A DNA stretch of 64,000 bases. It comes from Paenibacillus sp. PAMC 26794. Its GTDB lineage: Bacteria > Bacillota > Bacilli > Paenibacillales > Paenibacillaceae. Positions 43,929-53,704 of the stretch are shown here, in pieces (positions within the stretch are counted from its first letter, which is position 1; each line of letters starts with the position of its first letter). Where the stretch lies: assembly GCF_000316035.1 (NCBI RefSeq), contig NZ_ANHX01000092.1, positions 62,001 to 126,000 on the forward strand, read 5' to 3'. A program made the position numbers and the translations under genes. The notes beneath the pieces were generated by a model. That model was not told the origin of the DNA. It ran no database searches and saw only the letters and a program-made list of their open reading frames with translations.

Positions 43929-46900
43929 TTGAGTAAACGATTGATATCCACGTTATTAAGTGTTCTGATGGTCTTTTCCATTATTCTCCCCGCGGCTGGA
44001 GCCGCTCCCACAGATTCAGTTATTCAGCTTGACAACTTACCCAGTACAGCCGAAGCCAAACAATGGAGAGAGATTCTTGCAGGACGGGAAGCAAAACTTG
44101 CCGCAGATCCATTTTTGGATAAAAGCTTGGAAGGTCTGGGTGGAGAGAACACCCGAGTGATCGTTGAGCTTTCCAATAAACCTGTTGCAGTAGCGCAAGG
44201 TGAATCAACCCTCTCTGGAAAATCTTTTACCTCCTCTATGGAAACAAAGGCTGTGACTCAAGTTGAGCAACAACAACAGTCATTTGTACATAGCCTCACT
44301 CAGAAGAAAATCAAACATGAAGTACTGGAAGAATATGCATATGCCCTGAATGGTGTAGCGATTGAGCTTAAAGGAAACCAGGTGGGACAATTGCTTCAAA
44401 TACCTGGTGTGGTCAGCGTATATCCTGACCTTGAAGTTACAATAGCGCCCGAGACAGATGAAGTGAACCCGTACATGAAAGACACAGCGCCTTTTATTGG
44501 TGCACCTGAAGTATGGGATCTGGGTTACAAAGGAAATGGCATTAAAGTCGGAGTCATCGATACAGGGATTGACTATGAACATCCTAATTTGCAGGAAGCT
44601 TACAAAGGCGGATGGGACTTTGTTGGAAACGACAATGATCCGTATGAAGCGACATATCAGGAATGGAAAGCTTCGGGTGAACCTGAGTTCAATGATACTG
44701 GAAGCGCCTATTACACCTCCCACGGTACGCACGTAGCGGGTACCGTTGCTGCTCGCGAAGCGGGGGACTACGGTATTGTTGGTGTTGCTCCTGAAGCAGA
44801 TATCTATGCTTACCGTGTACTTGGACCGTATGGTAGTGGTCAAACATCATGGGTACTCGGCGGAATTGATCGTTCTGTTCAAGATGGCATGGACGTAATT
44901 AATCTCTCGTTGGGTAACGCCGCCAACGACCCGAGTTATATTACTTCAGTTGCCCTGAACAATGCGATGTTGTCTGGTGTGACAGCGGTTGTAGCAAGTG
45001 GTAACAGTGGACCTAACCGTTATACACTCGGTTCTCCGGGTGCGTCTGCAATGGCCATTACGGTAGGTAACTCTACAGGACCTAGCCAGCTGATTACAGC
45101 CGATACTCACTTCTGGATTGGTGAGGAAGGCGAAGAGGCACAACCTGAACAACAACCGGTGCCAGAGGTTGAACAATCTCCTGAACTGGGTACAGCACCT
45201 GGAACAGAAGCACCAGCAGTTTCAGTGCAAGGTGTACCCGCAACTGCTGATGAGGAAAGTGCAGCGGCTGTGGAGGACACAGTTTCTAACGAAGCTAAAG
45301 TTCCGAATGTAGAAGAAGCTACAACAGAAGAAAATACTCCATCTGCATCACCTTCTGCACCCGTTGAAGCTTCTCCTGAAGCTGCCCCTGTGGAAGAAGA
45401 GGCTGTAATTGCTCCGGCTGAAGCTCCACTGGCTATTACAGAGTCGGTTTACCGTCTGGATCTGATGGGATGGAGCCTGTCAGCAGACCCTGAAACTGTT
45501 TTGACAGGGAAATATGAGCTTGAATTTGCAGCACTGGGTAAACCAACTGATTTTGAAGGCAAGGATTTTACAGGTAAAGTCGCATTGATTCAGCGGGGTG
45601 AACTGGCATTTGTAGAGAAAGTCGCCAATGCCAAAGCAGCTGGAGCCGTGGCTGTTATTGTATATAACAACATTCCGGGTCCAATCGGTGTAAGTCTGGG
45701 CGATAACTTTGAACTCATTCCAACACTGAGCATGTCCAAGGAAGATGGAGATGTGATCAAGGCTGAGCTGGACGCAGGCCAAGCCGTTGAAGTGAGCTTT
45801 AGTGATTTTGAACGTTCCCAAACTCCGGGCGATGAAATGAGTTCATCCAGTTCACGTGGACCTGCTAAGGTGACGCTGGACATCAAACCGGATATTGTTG
45901 CACCAGGTACAAGCATTTTGTCTACGATTCCTGCCTACGGCAAGGATGAGCCAGATGCAGATTACGCACAAGCTTATGATCGTAAATCAGGTACAAGTAT
46001 GGCTACACCTCATGTAGCAGGTTTGATTGCGCTGTTGATTGAGAAGCATCCGGACTGGACGCCATTTGATATCAAAGTTGCGCTCATGAACAATAGTAAA
46101 GTGCTGGATACAACCAAGTTTGATGTATTTGATCAAGGTGCTGGCCGTATTCAGGCTGTTAATACCATTGATCCTGCTGCTTTTGTCAAAGTGCTTGATG
46201 TAACTCAATACACAGAAAGTGGCTCTGTTGTTGAAAAGGAAAATATCACCGGAAGTATCAACTACGGTAATTTCCTGAGCACAGATGAAAAGACGATTAC
46301 CAAAACGATTAAAGTTGAAGCGCTGAATGGTAGTGGCGGGGATTACACCGTAAATGTGAATCCAACTCGTAATGTCGCTGGTGTATCCGTTGCGGTGGAC
46401 AAGAGTTCCTTCACACTGAATGGTGAGGAAGAACTTGCAGTGACCATCACCGTTCCGCGTGGGGTTACTGTGACTACAGAAGCACAAGGATACATTGAGT
46501 TCTCAAACGGAACCAGTACTTTTACTGTTCCATATGTTGCTCATTTCAACGTTACGTTGAGTGGAGTTAAGTATATCGAAACCGTAAAAGGCACTGAGAA
46601 AAATCCATTCCACTATCCATTGAAGGCTGATGGTACGTTGGATACGCTGAATGTTGCGATGGAATTCTATAATCCGATGACATTTGCCCTGATTGAAATC
46701 TATGATGGTCTTAATCCGGAAGGTGGATATTATCAAGATGGTTATATTGGCTCCATCTTTGGTAACTATTTTAACTTCAATGCCAATGCAAGATACAATC
46801 TTGCTTGGGACGGCTCATATGCAGATTACACAACCGATGAAGTGACTGAGATTCCGGATGGTTTATATACGGTAGACATCACTACTATTGGTACGGACGG

Positions 46901-47888
46901 CAAAACCTATAAGGAAGACACTTCGCCATTTTTGGTGAAAAAGAAAGCTCCGGCTGTAACTGCACCAGAAACATTAGAGTTCAAAGAGGATGAGTCTGCT
47001 GTCCTTAATGGTAGCGTGGAAGACTTGTACTTCCGCGTAGCTCCTGCGCTTGCCAGCGGATGGAACATCGCGTTTGATCCGGCAGCTTCCCTGGAAGCAA
47101 CGTATGTTGTGAAAAAAGAGGATGGGTCGGTTTATAAAGTGGGAACCTTTGAAGTGCAACCTGATGGCAGCTTCAGCCTTCCTTTGGAAGGGATCGAAGC
47201 AGGGGAATATGCTGTTGAACTTACCGTAAAAGACCAACAGGGGCTTTCGGGCACAGCCAATACGGCACTGAAATTGGAAGCCGTGGAGACCGAACCTGAA
47301 ACTCCGGCAACCAAGGCCCCAGGTACGCCTGTATTGTCTCACAATAACTGGGTAGGCAACGGCCTGCCAGAGGGCGCGTATATCGTTACAATGAACCTGT
47401 GGTGGGGCGAGAACGCAACTAGCTACAAGTTATATGAGGACGGGGTTTTGGTTGATACGCAGAAGTTGACTTACAACGCGCCTTGGGCACAATTTGCTCA
47501 GACGAAGATCACGGGCAAAGCCAATGGCACGTATACGTACGTGGCAGAGCTGACCAACGACAAGGGAACAACTCGGAGTCAGACGTTGACTGTTCGGGTT
47601 ACCAATGCAACGCCAGGCAAAGCGGTTCTCTCTCAAGATAACTGGGATGGCGATGGCCATTATAAGGTGACCATGAACCTGTGGTGGGGGACCAACGCTA
47701 CAGAGTATCGTCTCTATGAAAATGATAAGTTGATCGATACGCAAGAACTTCGTTGGGCTACACCTTATGCGCAAAGTGCTGTGACTACACTGTCCGGGAA
47801 AGCATCGGGCACGTATACGTATCGGGCAGAGTTAATTAACGCAGCCGGCGTTACCAGCACAGACACAATTAAGGTAAAAGTGAAGTAA
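43929..47888 (+). CDS. Large secreted subtilisin-like serine protease (S8) with PA and Ig/Fn3-like repeats
   Basis: 1319 residues from a TTG at 43929 behind AAAAGGAGGGG; the frame is open further upstream without start signals. A signal peptide (LISTLLSVLMVFSIILPAAG) is followed by an inhibitor-type propeptide and the S8 domain: Asp in VGVIDTGIDYEHP (about 211), His in SHGTHVAGTVAA (about 265), Ser in SGTSMATPHVAGL (about 688). A PA domain (EGKDFTGKVALIQRGELAFV) is inserted, preceded by about 110 residues of Glu/Pro/Ala-rich low-complexity sequence, an unusual insertion. The C-terminus has two related modules of about 90 residues (each with VTMNLWWG and TYTY). An extracellular degradative protease; no cell-wall anchor is visible. 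Confidence 0.92.
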   Translation: MSKRLISTLLSVLMVFSIILPAAGAAPTDSVIQLDNLPSTAEAKQWREILAGREAKLAADPFLDKSLEGLGGENTRVIVELSNKPVAVAQGESTLSGKSFTSSMETKAVTQVEQQQQSFVHSLTQKKIKHEVLEEYAYALNGVAIELKGNQVGQLLQIPGVVSVYPDLEVTIAPETDEVNPYMKDTAPFIGAPEVWDLGYKGNGIKVGVIDTGIDYEHPNLQEAYKGGWDFVGNDNDPYEATYQEWKASGEPEFNDTGSAYYTSHGTHVAGTVAAREAGDYGIVGVAPEADIYAYRVLGPYGSGQTSWVLGGIDRSVQDGMDVINLSLGNAANDPSYITSVALNNAMLSGVTAVVASGNSGPNRYTLGSPGASAMAITVGNSTGPSQLITADTHFWIGEEGEEAQPEQQPVPEVEQSPELGTAPGTEAPAVSVQGVPATADEESAAAVEDTVSNEAKVPNVEEATTEENTPSASPSAPVEASPEAAPVEEEAVIAPAEAPLAITESVYRLDLMGWSLSADPETVLTGKYELEFAALGKPTDFEGKDFTGKVALIQRGELAFVEKVANAKAAGAVAVIVYNNIPGPIGVSLGDNFELIPTLSMSKEDGDVIKAELDAGQAVEVSFSDFERSQTPGDEMSSSSSRGPAKVTLDIKPDIVAPGTSILSTIPAYGKDEPDADYAQAYDRKSGTSMATPHVAGLIALLIEKHPDWTPFDIKVALMNNSKVLDTTKFDVFDQGAGRIQAVNTIDPAAFVKVLDVTQYTESGSVVEKENITGSINYGNFLSTDEKTITKTIKVEALNGSGGDYTVNVNPTRNVAGVSVAVDKSSFTLNGEEELAVTITVPRGVTVTTEAQGYIEFSNGTSTFTVPYVAHFNVTLSGVKYIETVKGTEKNPFHYPLKADGTLDTLNVAMEFYNPMTFALIEIYDGLNPEGGYYQDGYIGSIFGNYFNFNANARYNLAWDGSYADYTTDEVTEIPDGLYTVDITTIGTDGKTYKEDTSPFLVKKKAPAVTAPETLEFKEDESAVLNGSVEDLYFRVAPALASGWNIAFDPAASLEATYVVKKEDGSVYKVGTFEVQPDGSFSLPLEGIEAGEYAVELTVKDQQGLSGTANTALKLEAVETEPETPATKAPGTPVLSHNNWVGNGLPEGAYIVTMNLWWGENATSYKLYEDGVLVDTQKLTYNAPWAQFAQTKITGKANGTYTYVAELTNDKGTTRSQTLTVRVTNATPGKAVLSQDNWDGDGHYKVTMNLWWGTNATEYRLYENDKLIDTQELRWATPYAQSAVTTLSGKASGTYTYRAELINAAGVTSTDTIKVKVK

Positions 47889-47950
47889 GTTCATTCCTCA
47901 TTGAAATTGATTAAAATTGATTAAATTAATGAAGGAATTGTTCTATGCAT

Positions 47951-47999
47951 AAACGGCCTCCATCCTGATTTGCAGGATGGGGGCCGTTTTGTTTTTTTT
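47951..47999. terminator. Terminator between protease and MFS genes
   Basis: AACGGCC...CATCCTG pairs with CAGGATG...GGCCGTT, with TTTTGTTTTTTT on the + side; it lies between convergent genes and can serve both. Confidence 0.85.
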
Positions 48000-48016
48000 A
48001 TAAATGAATTATATGA

Positions 48017-49246
48017 CTAACCGATCATTCTATTTTTGCTGGCCTGAATCCCTGCGATTAACAAAGCGATGGCCAGAATGACCTGTATTAACAACGGAAG
48101 GGTCCATCCCTTTGTCCAGTCATGAAGCATACCGAATAGTAGAGGTCCCACTGCGGCCAGCATATATCCGAAGGATTGGGCCATACCGGACAGGCTGGCA
48201 GCTTGTCTGGCATCTTTTGTGCGAAGGACGAAGAACATGGTTACCATGCCAAATGAAGCTCCAGCACCTATTCCTGCCAACGTGACACCGATGGTAACGA
48301 GCGAAGCGATGCCGCTTAACAATAAAGCATACCCGACAATTAAAGAAGAGCACGTAATCGCGGTTAGAACACGCTGATCTCGCGTTCGGCCGGCGAGGAT
48401 TGGAACGATAAAGGTAGCCGGTACACTAACCATCTGCATTAGGGAGAGCATCCACCCTGCTGACGTGGGGCTGAATCCTTGATCGGCGAGAATCTCGGGA
48501 AGCCAGGTGATCGTTGTATAGAATATTAGAGATTGCAGACCCATAAATAAAGTAATGAACCAGGCTAGTGCAGAGGTTCTTAGACGCACAGGTGCCCCTT
48601 CGCTCTGGGAGGTAACATATAACATCCGCTGGCGTCCTGCGGCGATCTGGGGGAGCCACAAGAGAAGCGCCAGTATGGACAACAATGCCCACATGCCTAA
48701 CGAAGCACGCCAACCCATAGATGTGGCTCCTGCTACGGGCACACTCACACCGGAGGCGATGGCACCAAATATATTCATGGATACAGAGTATAATCCGGTG
48801 ACGATACCTACCCGCAATGGAAAATCACGTTTGATCAAACTCGGCAAAAGCACGTTGCTTAATGCAATGCCGCACCCCAAAATTGCGGTTCCTGCATATA
48901 AGGAGAGAACGGAAGGCAACAAGCGTAATGCCACCCCAATGGTTACGATCATAACAGCCAATAGCAGAGCAGATTCGAGTCCTAACCGCTTGGCAAGACG
49001 TGGTGCAAAAGGAGAGACTGCTGCAAAGGCGAGCAAAGGAAGTGAGGTCAGAAGTCCGACCATTGTATGGCCGATACCTGTATCTGAGCGGATCATCTCC
49101 ACTACAGGTCCGGTTGCTGTAATCGGTGACCTCATGGTAGCAGCGATGACGATAATACCTGCTAACAACAGGCCGAATCTTTTGGATGTCGAAGAATGTT
49201 CTCCCTCAGTATGGATAGAAGAGTGTTGCTGTATTGAAGATGACAT
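48017..49246 (-). CDS. CynX/NimT-type MFS transporter
   Basis: 409 residues, AGGAGA eight bases before the ATG. About twelve membrane helices. The start (LLLAGIIVIAATMRSPITATGPVVEMI) and the pattern ERRLGLESALL-type loop, NVLLPSLIKRDFP near residue 130 and AGIGAGASFGMVTMFFVLRT near 315 are typical of the CynX/NimT branch (cyanate or 2-nitroimidazole transporters, B. subtilis YycB). The substrate is not predictable. Monocistronic. Confidence 0.85.
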   Translation of the reverse strand: MSSSIQQHSSIHTEGEHSSTSKRFGLLLAGIIVIAATMRSPITATGPVVEMIRSDTGIGHTMVGLLTSLPLLAFAAVSPFAPRLAKRLGLESALLLAVMIVTIGVALRLLPSVLSLYAGTAILGCGIALSNVLLPSLIKRDFPLRVGIVTGLYSVSMNIFGAIASGVSVPVAGATSMGWRASLGMWALLSILALLLWLPQIAAGRQRMLYVTSQSEGAPVRLRTSALAWFITLFMGLQSLIFYTTITWLPEILADQGFSPTSAGWMLSLMQMVSVPATFIVPILAGRTRDQRVLTAITCSSLIVGYALLLSGIASLVTIGVTLAGIGAGASFGMVTMFFVLRTKDARQAASLSGMAQSFGYMLAAVGPLLFGMLHDWTKGWTLPLLIQVILAIALLIAGIQASKNRMIG

Positions 49247-49387
49247 TGATAAAATCTCCTGTTTCCTAAGAAGTTAATATGTATGGATTGTTACATAATC
49301 CACTCTGCAAGCATAACATTCTATGTCAACATTGAGCAATGAAATGAAAAAAACCAATCGACCATGGGTGCCTTGACTAGCCTGTGA

Positions 49388-49590
49388 ACTCTAACGAATC
49401 CACGAGGTCTTATAATGGGTAAAACCGCTATTTTCAGATTCTAACGAACCTCAGCGACGTTAATCAGGCATGAAGCGCAAATAAGTGAGTTAACACCCCG
49501 GAATGGCGAAATAAGCTCTCTAAGATTCGTTAGAATTCGATGATGCTGAATTTGCAGCAAATAAAGTGTCCTATGTTCGTTAGAACATCG
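49388..49590. repeat. Intergenic region with four copies of TTCTAACGAA
   Basis: The motif TCTAACGAA appears at 49390 and 49439 and inverted (TTCGTTAGA) at about 49525 and 49575. Between copies are blocks such as GCGAAATAAGC. No reading frame is supported. It looks like a composite intergenic repeat. Confidence 0.65.
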
Positions 49591-49660
49591 ATACTTTCAA
49601 CGCGTTGCTTATAGAGTGATCAAATGCTGACGCTTCAATGCAGCGCATAAAGTACGTAAC

Positions 49661-50006
49661 GAAGCGAATGCTCCGACGAACTGTTGGGGTTTTCATCCCC
49701 AGAACGCAAAAAAACTTCTCGAAGGAAGCTTCTTTTTAATACGTCCCAGGGGGATACTCTCCTTGCAGTCGAGACTGCGAAGTAATGCTAACGAAGAGGA
49801 TGCTCCGACGAACTGTTGGGGTTCTCATCCCCAGAACGCAAAAAACTTCCCGAAGGAAGTTTTCTTTTAATACGTCCCACGAGGGATACTCTCCTTGCAG
49901 TCGAGACTGCGAAGTAATGCTAACGAAGCGAATGCTCCGACGAACCATTGGGGTTCTCATCCCCAGAACGCAAAAAAAGCTTCCCGAAGGAAGCTTCTTT
50001 TTAATA
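49661..50006. repeat. Tandem array of tRNA-Arg 3' tail units (three copies)
   Basis: Units start at 49661, 49793 and 49925, a period of 132 bases. Read on the minus strand from the tRNA, each unit has the acceptor-stem 3' end (CTGGGACG or CGTGGGACG), a GAAGCTTCC/GGAAGCTTC-type terminator, GCGTTCTGGGGATGAGAACC, TCGTCGGAGCAT, GTTAGCATTACTTCGCAGTC-TCGACTGC and GGAGAGTATCCC. One copy at a time carries a full tRNA; the other units keep only its tail. Confidence 0.85.
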
Positions 50007-50080
<74 letters not shown>

Positions 50081-50103
50081 ATGAATTTTTTCAAGCAAAA
50101 TTG

Positions 50104-50132
50104 ATTTTATCATATGCATACAGGAATATCAA
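50104..50132 (-). promoter_or_regulatory. Promoter of second tRNA-Arg
   Basis: On the minus strand TTGATA (50127-50132), 17-base spacer, TAAAAT (50104-50109). It differs from the promoter of the first copy, so only the transcribed part was duplicated. Confidence 0.7.
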
Positions 50133-50314
50133 GCATTTTATTTTAAACTGTTTTTCGTATATGATATTTGGCGGCAGTAACGTTTTTTTCATTATATTTA
50201 AGGTTATGTTAGAATATCAGGAGAACTCAGAAAATAGATCAACAATCGTTTTAATATATACATCTATTTAGGTTGATTCCAACTGGAGATTCAGGATATA
50301 GAGGAGGTGCTCCC

Positions 50315-51244
50315 ATTAAGGAATCCACGACCCCGGAAACCGAGCATAACAACAATATTGTGCTGTTTCCTAAGACGCTGGACTATTACCAGATTCAATT
50401 GACAGTGATGCTTGAAAATGAACGGTATGGTGAAGCGATGAAATTGCTTCACTTTTTGCTGCAATGTCAGGGACAGGAAGAGCGCCACTATGATGAATGG
50501 CGGGCCCTGCTCGAATGGCTTCAGGCTGCGTTTCCTCAATATGAAGAAACCTCGCCTGTCGTTCTTGAAGAACAAGAAGAAGAGATTAGTGAGGAAGACA
50601 TGGCACGGCAGCATGCCCGAATGAAGCTTGAACAGGACGATGGCTATGCAGATAAGATGCTTCGTACAGTAATGGAAGAACCGCTGTCTGAACAAACTAT
50701 GCTCGCATTGGAGCAGCTGGCTTATCTCGATCTGCCGAAGATTGATGATGCCCTTACAGGTTGGTTAAGTGAGAAGTCACTTCATCCTCTGCTTCAGTTC
50801 CGAGTGCTGCAAACCTTGCGTCGCCGAGGCGTTCAAGGTATGATCCTGTTTACGAGAGGTGAAGAGCAGGTTGAAGTCGAGATTGATACCGTGCCTCTTA
50901 AACCAGAGGAATTCCCGCTTCCAATCATTCAGATTCTGGAACGAGTGGCAGATCAGACGGAGGTTCATGAACCTACGCTCTTTTATTTTGCCCAGGAACT
51001 GTGGATACAATATGTCATGGCGGTGTATGGAACCCGTGATTATGTATCGATGCTGGAAGAAAATGATTCCATGACAGATATATGGGCAGCAGCTCTACAT
51101 ATGACCGTTGCAGACAGTCTGGGTGGCTCGCATGATGAGGAAAATACCCGCTCGATGTATGCTGTGACAGGCGCGATGCGCTTTCGGCTGGAGCAGGCTT
51201 ATCGTTCGATGAAGCAGTTTGTTTCTGCCGGTTTGGATGGTTAA
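50315..51244 (+). CDS. YsoA-like helical/TPR-type protein upstream of tig
   Basis: About 309 residues. No ATG or GTG lies near the good ribosome site GAGGAGGTG (50300-50308). In frame six bases later is ATT (50315; IKESTTPETEHNN), so a rare ATT start is possible; the only upstream normal start is a TTG at 50273 without a site. The protein is helical and acidic with repeat-like pieces (YYQIQLTVMLENERYGEAMK, HPLLQFRVLQTLRRRG). Position directly before tig and general character match B. subtilis ysoA, a TPR-like protein of unknown role. Confidence 0.7.
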   Translation: MKESTTPETEHNNNIVLFPKTLDYYQIQLTVMLENERYGEAMKLLHFLLQCQGQEERHYDEWRALLEWLQAAFPQYEETSPVVLEEQEEEISEEDMARQHARMKLEQDDGYADKMLRTVMEEPLSEQTMLALEQLAYLDLPKIDDALTGWLSEKSLHPLLQFRVLQTLRRRGVQGMILFTRGEEQVEVEIDTVPLKPEEFPLPIIQILERVADQTEVHEPTLFYFAQELWIQYVMAVYGTRDYVSMLEENDSMTDIWAAALHMTVADSLGGSHDEENTRSMYAVTGAMRFRLEQAYRSMKQFVSAGLDG

Positions 51245-51289
51245 TCGAGGCCGGAAACGTTTTCCTTAAACTGTATCAAGGGATTCCCC

Positions 51290-51318
51290 TTGAAAAAGAA
51301 TCTAATCTTGTTTATACT
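51290..51318 (+). promoter_or_regulatory. Promoter of tig
   Basis: TTGAAA (51290-51295), 17-base spacer, TATACT (51313-51318); a textbook SigA promoter 65 bases before the tig start. Confidence 0.8.
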
Positions 51319-51382
51319 AAAATGGTTATTTTGTACGTGATTGTCTACGTGAACATGTGAATTTTGGAGGGGAAAGTATACA

Positions 51383-52723
51383 ATGAAAGCAACTTGGGAA
51401 AAGATAGAGAAGAACCTTGGGGTTCTTGAGGTTGAAGTGGGTGCAGATCGTGTAACTGCAGCACTCGACAAAGCTTTTAATAAAGTAGTAAAACAAGCAA
51501 ACGTACCTGGATTCCGTAAAGGTAAAGTACCACGTTCAATCTTCGAAGCTCGTTTTGGTGTAGAGAGCCTTTATCAAGAAGCAATCGACATTTTGCTTCC
51601 TGAAGCCTATACAGAAGCAATCGACCAAACGGATATTTTCCCGGTTGATCGTCCTGACGTAGATGTTGAACAATTCGCTAAAGGACAAACATTCAAGTTC
51701 AAAGCAAAAGTAACTGTGAAACCTGAAGTTACCCTGGGTGACTACAAAGGAATCGAAGTTGCTGTAGCAAAAGGTGAAGTAACTGACGCAGAAGTGGCTG
51801 AAGAACTTGAGCGTCTTCAACAACGTCACGCAGAACTCGTTGTAATCGACGAAGGTTCCGCTGCGGACGGCGACGTTGCAGTAATCGACTTCGACGGTTC
51901 CGTTGATGGTGTACCTTTCGAAGGTGGACAAGCTGAGCGTTATTCCCTGGAACTGGGTTCCAACACTTTCATTCCTGGCTTTGAAGAACAAGTTGTGGGT
52001 CTGTCCACAGGCGACTTCAAAGACGTAGAAGTGACTTTCCCAGAGAGCTACCATGCAGCAGAACTTGCTGGCAAACAAGCGGTATTCAAAGTGAAAATTC
52101 ACGAAATCAAACGCAAACAGCTTCCTGCATTGGATGATGAGTTTGCTAAAGATGTTAGCGAATTCGATACGCTTGAAGAGTACAAAGCTGACCTGAAAAC
52201 ACAATTGGAATCCCGTAAAGCTGACGAAGCCAAAGCTGCTCAAGAAAATGCAGTTGTAGAAAAAGTGGCTGAGAACGCTGAAGTGGACATTCCTTCTGCA
52301 ATGGTGGAAAGCGAAGTACAAAACATGATGCGTGATTTCGACAACCGTCTTCGCAACCAAGGGATGAACCTTGAAATGTTCCTGAGCTTCTCTGGCCAGA
52401 CACAAGCTGACCTGAGAGGACAAATGCAAGAAGATGCTTCCAAACGTGTTCGCAACAACCTGGTGCTTGAAGCTGTAGGTAAAGCGGAAAACATTGAAGT
52501 GTCTGATGAAGAAGTGAATCAAGAACTCGAAAAAATGGCTGAATCTTACAAGCGTCCTGCTGATGAGATCCGTGGCATCCTCGAGGGTAATGGTTCCCTG
52601 GACAGCCTTCGTGATGAAGTGAAACTGCGTAAAACGATTGACGTTCTCCTTAAGAACAGCACAGTTGTTGAACCGGTTGAAGCTCCAGCTGAAGAAGTTG
52701 TTGCAGAAGCTGACGAAAAATAA
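51383..52723 (+). CDS. tig: Trigger factor
   Basis: 446 residues, ATG 51383 after TTTTGGAGGGG. The ribosome-bound chaperone and prolyl isomerase. The N-terminal ribosome-binding signature PGFRKGKVPRSIFEARFG is near residue 40; the FKBP-type domain spans about 150-245 (VAVIDFDGSVDGVPFEGGQA, PGFEEQVVGL, VTFPESYHAAELAGK). The C-terminal chaperone arms follow. The end is a Glu/Ala/Val-rich tail. Codon use is strongly biased, as expected for an abundant protein. Monocistronic, with its own promoter and terminator. Confidence 0.96.
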   Translation: MKATWEKIEKNLGVLEVEVGADRVTAALDKAFNKVVKQANVPGFRKGKVPRSIFEARFGVESLYQEAIDILLPEAYTEAIDQTDIFPVDRPDVDVEQFAKGQTFKFKAKVTVKPEVTLGDYKGIEVAVAKGEVTDAEVAEELERLQQRHAELVVIDEGSAADGDVAVIDFDGSVDGVPFEGGQAERYSLELGSNTFIPGFEEQVVGLSTGDFKDVEVTFPESYHAAELAGKQAVFKVKIHEIKRKQLPALDDEFAKDVSEFDTLEEYKADLKTQLESRKADEAKAAQENAVVEKVAENAEVDIPSAMVESEVQNMMRDFDNRLRNQGMNLEMFLSFSGQTQADLRGQMQEDASKRVRNNLVLEAVGKAENIEVSDEEVNQELEKMAESYKRPADEIRGILEGNGSLDSLRDEVKLRKTIDVLLKNSTVVEPVEAPAEEVVAEADEK

Positions 52724-52758
52724 GACAAGCTGTTATGAACTTGTCAGTTGAATAAACG

Positions 52759-52793
52759 ATAAGGCACGTGAATTATTGCGTGCCTTATTTTTA
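52759..52793 (+). terminator. Terminator of tig
   Basis: ATAAGGCACG (52759-52768) pairs with CGTGCCTTAT (52779-52788), then TTTTTA. Confidence 0.85.
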
Positions 52794-53010
52794 AATTATG
52801 ACATCCATTTTATAGAAGATGAAGTAATAATATGGATGGATACTAATTTTATTGATCCATGTACACTTTTTACATACCTATGTACTTCATGCAAATAAAA
52901 AATGGCAAGACGGCATAGGATGGCTTCAATTTGCACATACATAGAAAACATGGTTAAATATGATCAGGCTAAAAAGTAAACGAACTGATGTCCTACACCT
53001 CTTGTGAAAA

Positions 53011-53039
53011 ATGACATTGTCACAGGAAAGTGTTAGAAT
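53011..53039 (+). promoter_or_regulatory. Promoter of clpP with overlapping inverted repeat
   Basis: ATGACA (53011-53016), 17-base spacer, TAGAAT (53034-53039). A perfect small palindrome TGACA-T-TGTCA (53012-53022) covers the -35 box. No CtsR heptamer direct repeat is seen. The remaining gap from 52794 is AT-rich and empty. Confidence 0.65.
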
Positions 53040-53101
53040 GAATTTGGGTTTGCTTTACAGGTGGCCTATGTCTAATTACATGTAGAAAAGAGGTTGGTCT
53101 C

Positions 53102-53692
53102 ATGAGTCTGGTGCCAATGGTTATAGAACAAACCAATCGAGGCGAGCGGTCTTACGATATATATTCACGTTTGCTGAAAGATCGCATTATCTTTCTAACC
53201 AGTGCGATCGATGACGATGTAGCCAATCTTGTCATAGCACAGCTTTTGTTTTTGGCAGCCGACGATCCTGAGAAGGATATCAGCTTGTACATTAACTCAC
53301 CTGGTGGTTCTGTCACCGCAGGGATGGGTATATACGATACGATGCAATTTATCAAGCCGGATGTATCTACCATTTGCGTAGGGATGGCAGCAAGCATGGG
53401 CTCGTTATTGCTGACAGCCGGTGCACCTGGCAAGAGATATGCGCTGACGAACAGCGAAGTCATGATTCATCAGCCGCTTGGCGGCATTCAAGGACAGGCT
53501 GCGGATATTAAGATACACGCAGAATGGATTATTAAAACACGTCAGAAATTGAATCAAATATACGTCGATCGTACGGGTCAGTCTCTTGAGAAAATTGAGC
53601 GGGATACTGACCGCGACTTCTTCATGAGCGCTGACGAAGCTAAGACGTACGGCATTATTGACCAGGTGCTCAGTAGACCGATCAATTCCTAA
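53102..53692 (+). CDS. clpP: ATP-dependent Clp protease proteolytic subunit
   Basis: 196 residues, ATG 53102 after AGAGGTTGG. The catalytic triad is in place: Ser98 in GMAASMGS, His123 in MIHQPLGG and Asp172 in TDRDFF. Forms the fourteen-subunit chamber that degrades proteins fed by ClpX, whose gene follows after 12 bases. Confidence 0.97.
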   Translation: MSLVPMVIEQTNRGERSYDIYSRLLKDRIIFLTSAIDDDVANLVIAQLLFLAADDPEKDISLYINSPGGSVTAGMGIYDTMQFIKPDVSTICVGMAASMGSLLLTAGAPGKRYALTNSEVMIHQPLGGIQGQAADIKIHAEWIIKTRQKLNQIYVDRTGQSLEKIERDTDRDFFMSADEAKTYGIIDQVLSRPINS

Positions 53693-53704
53693 AGGGGTGG
53701 TTTC

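Noticed and set aside
51536..52522. 328-codon minus-strand frame inside tig
   Set aside because: Arises from the strong codon bias of tig; Phe/Cys/His-rich and without ribosome site.
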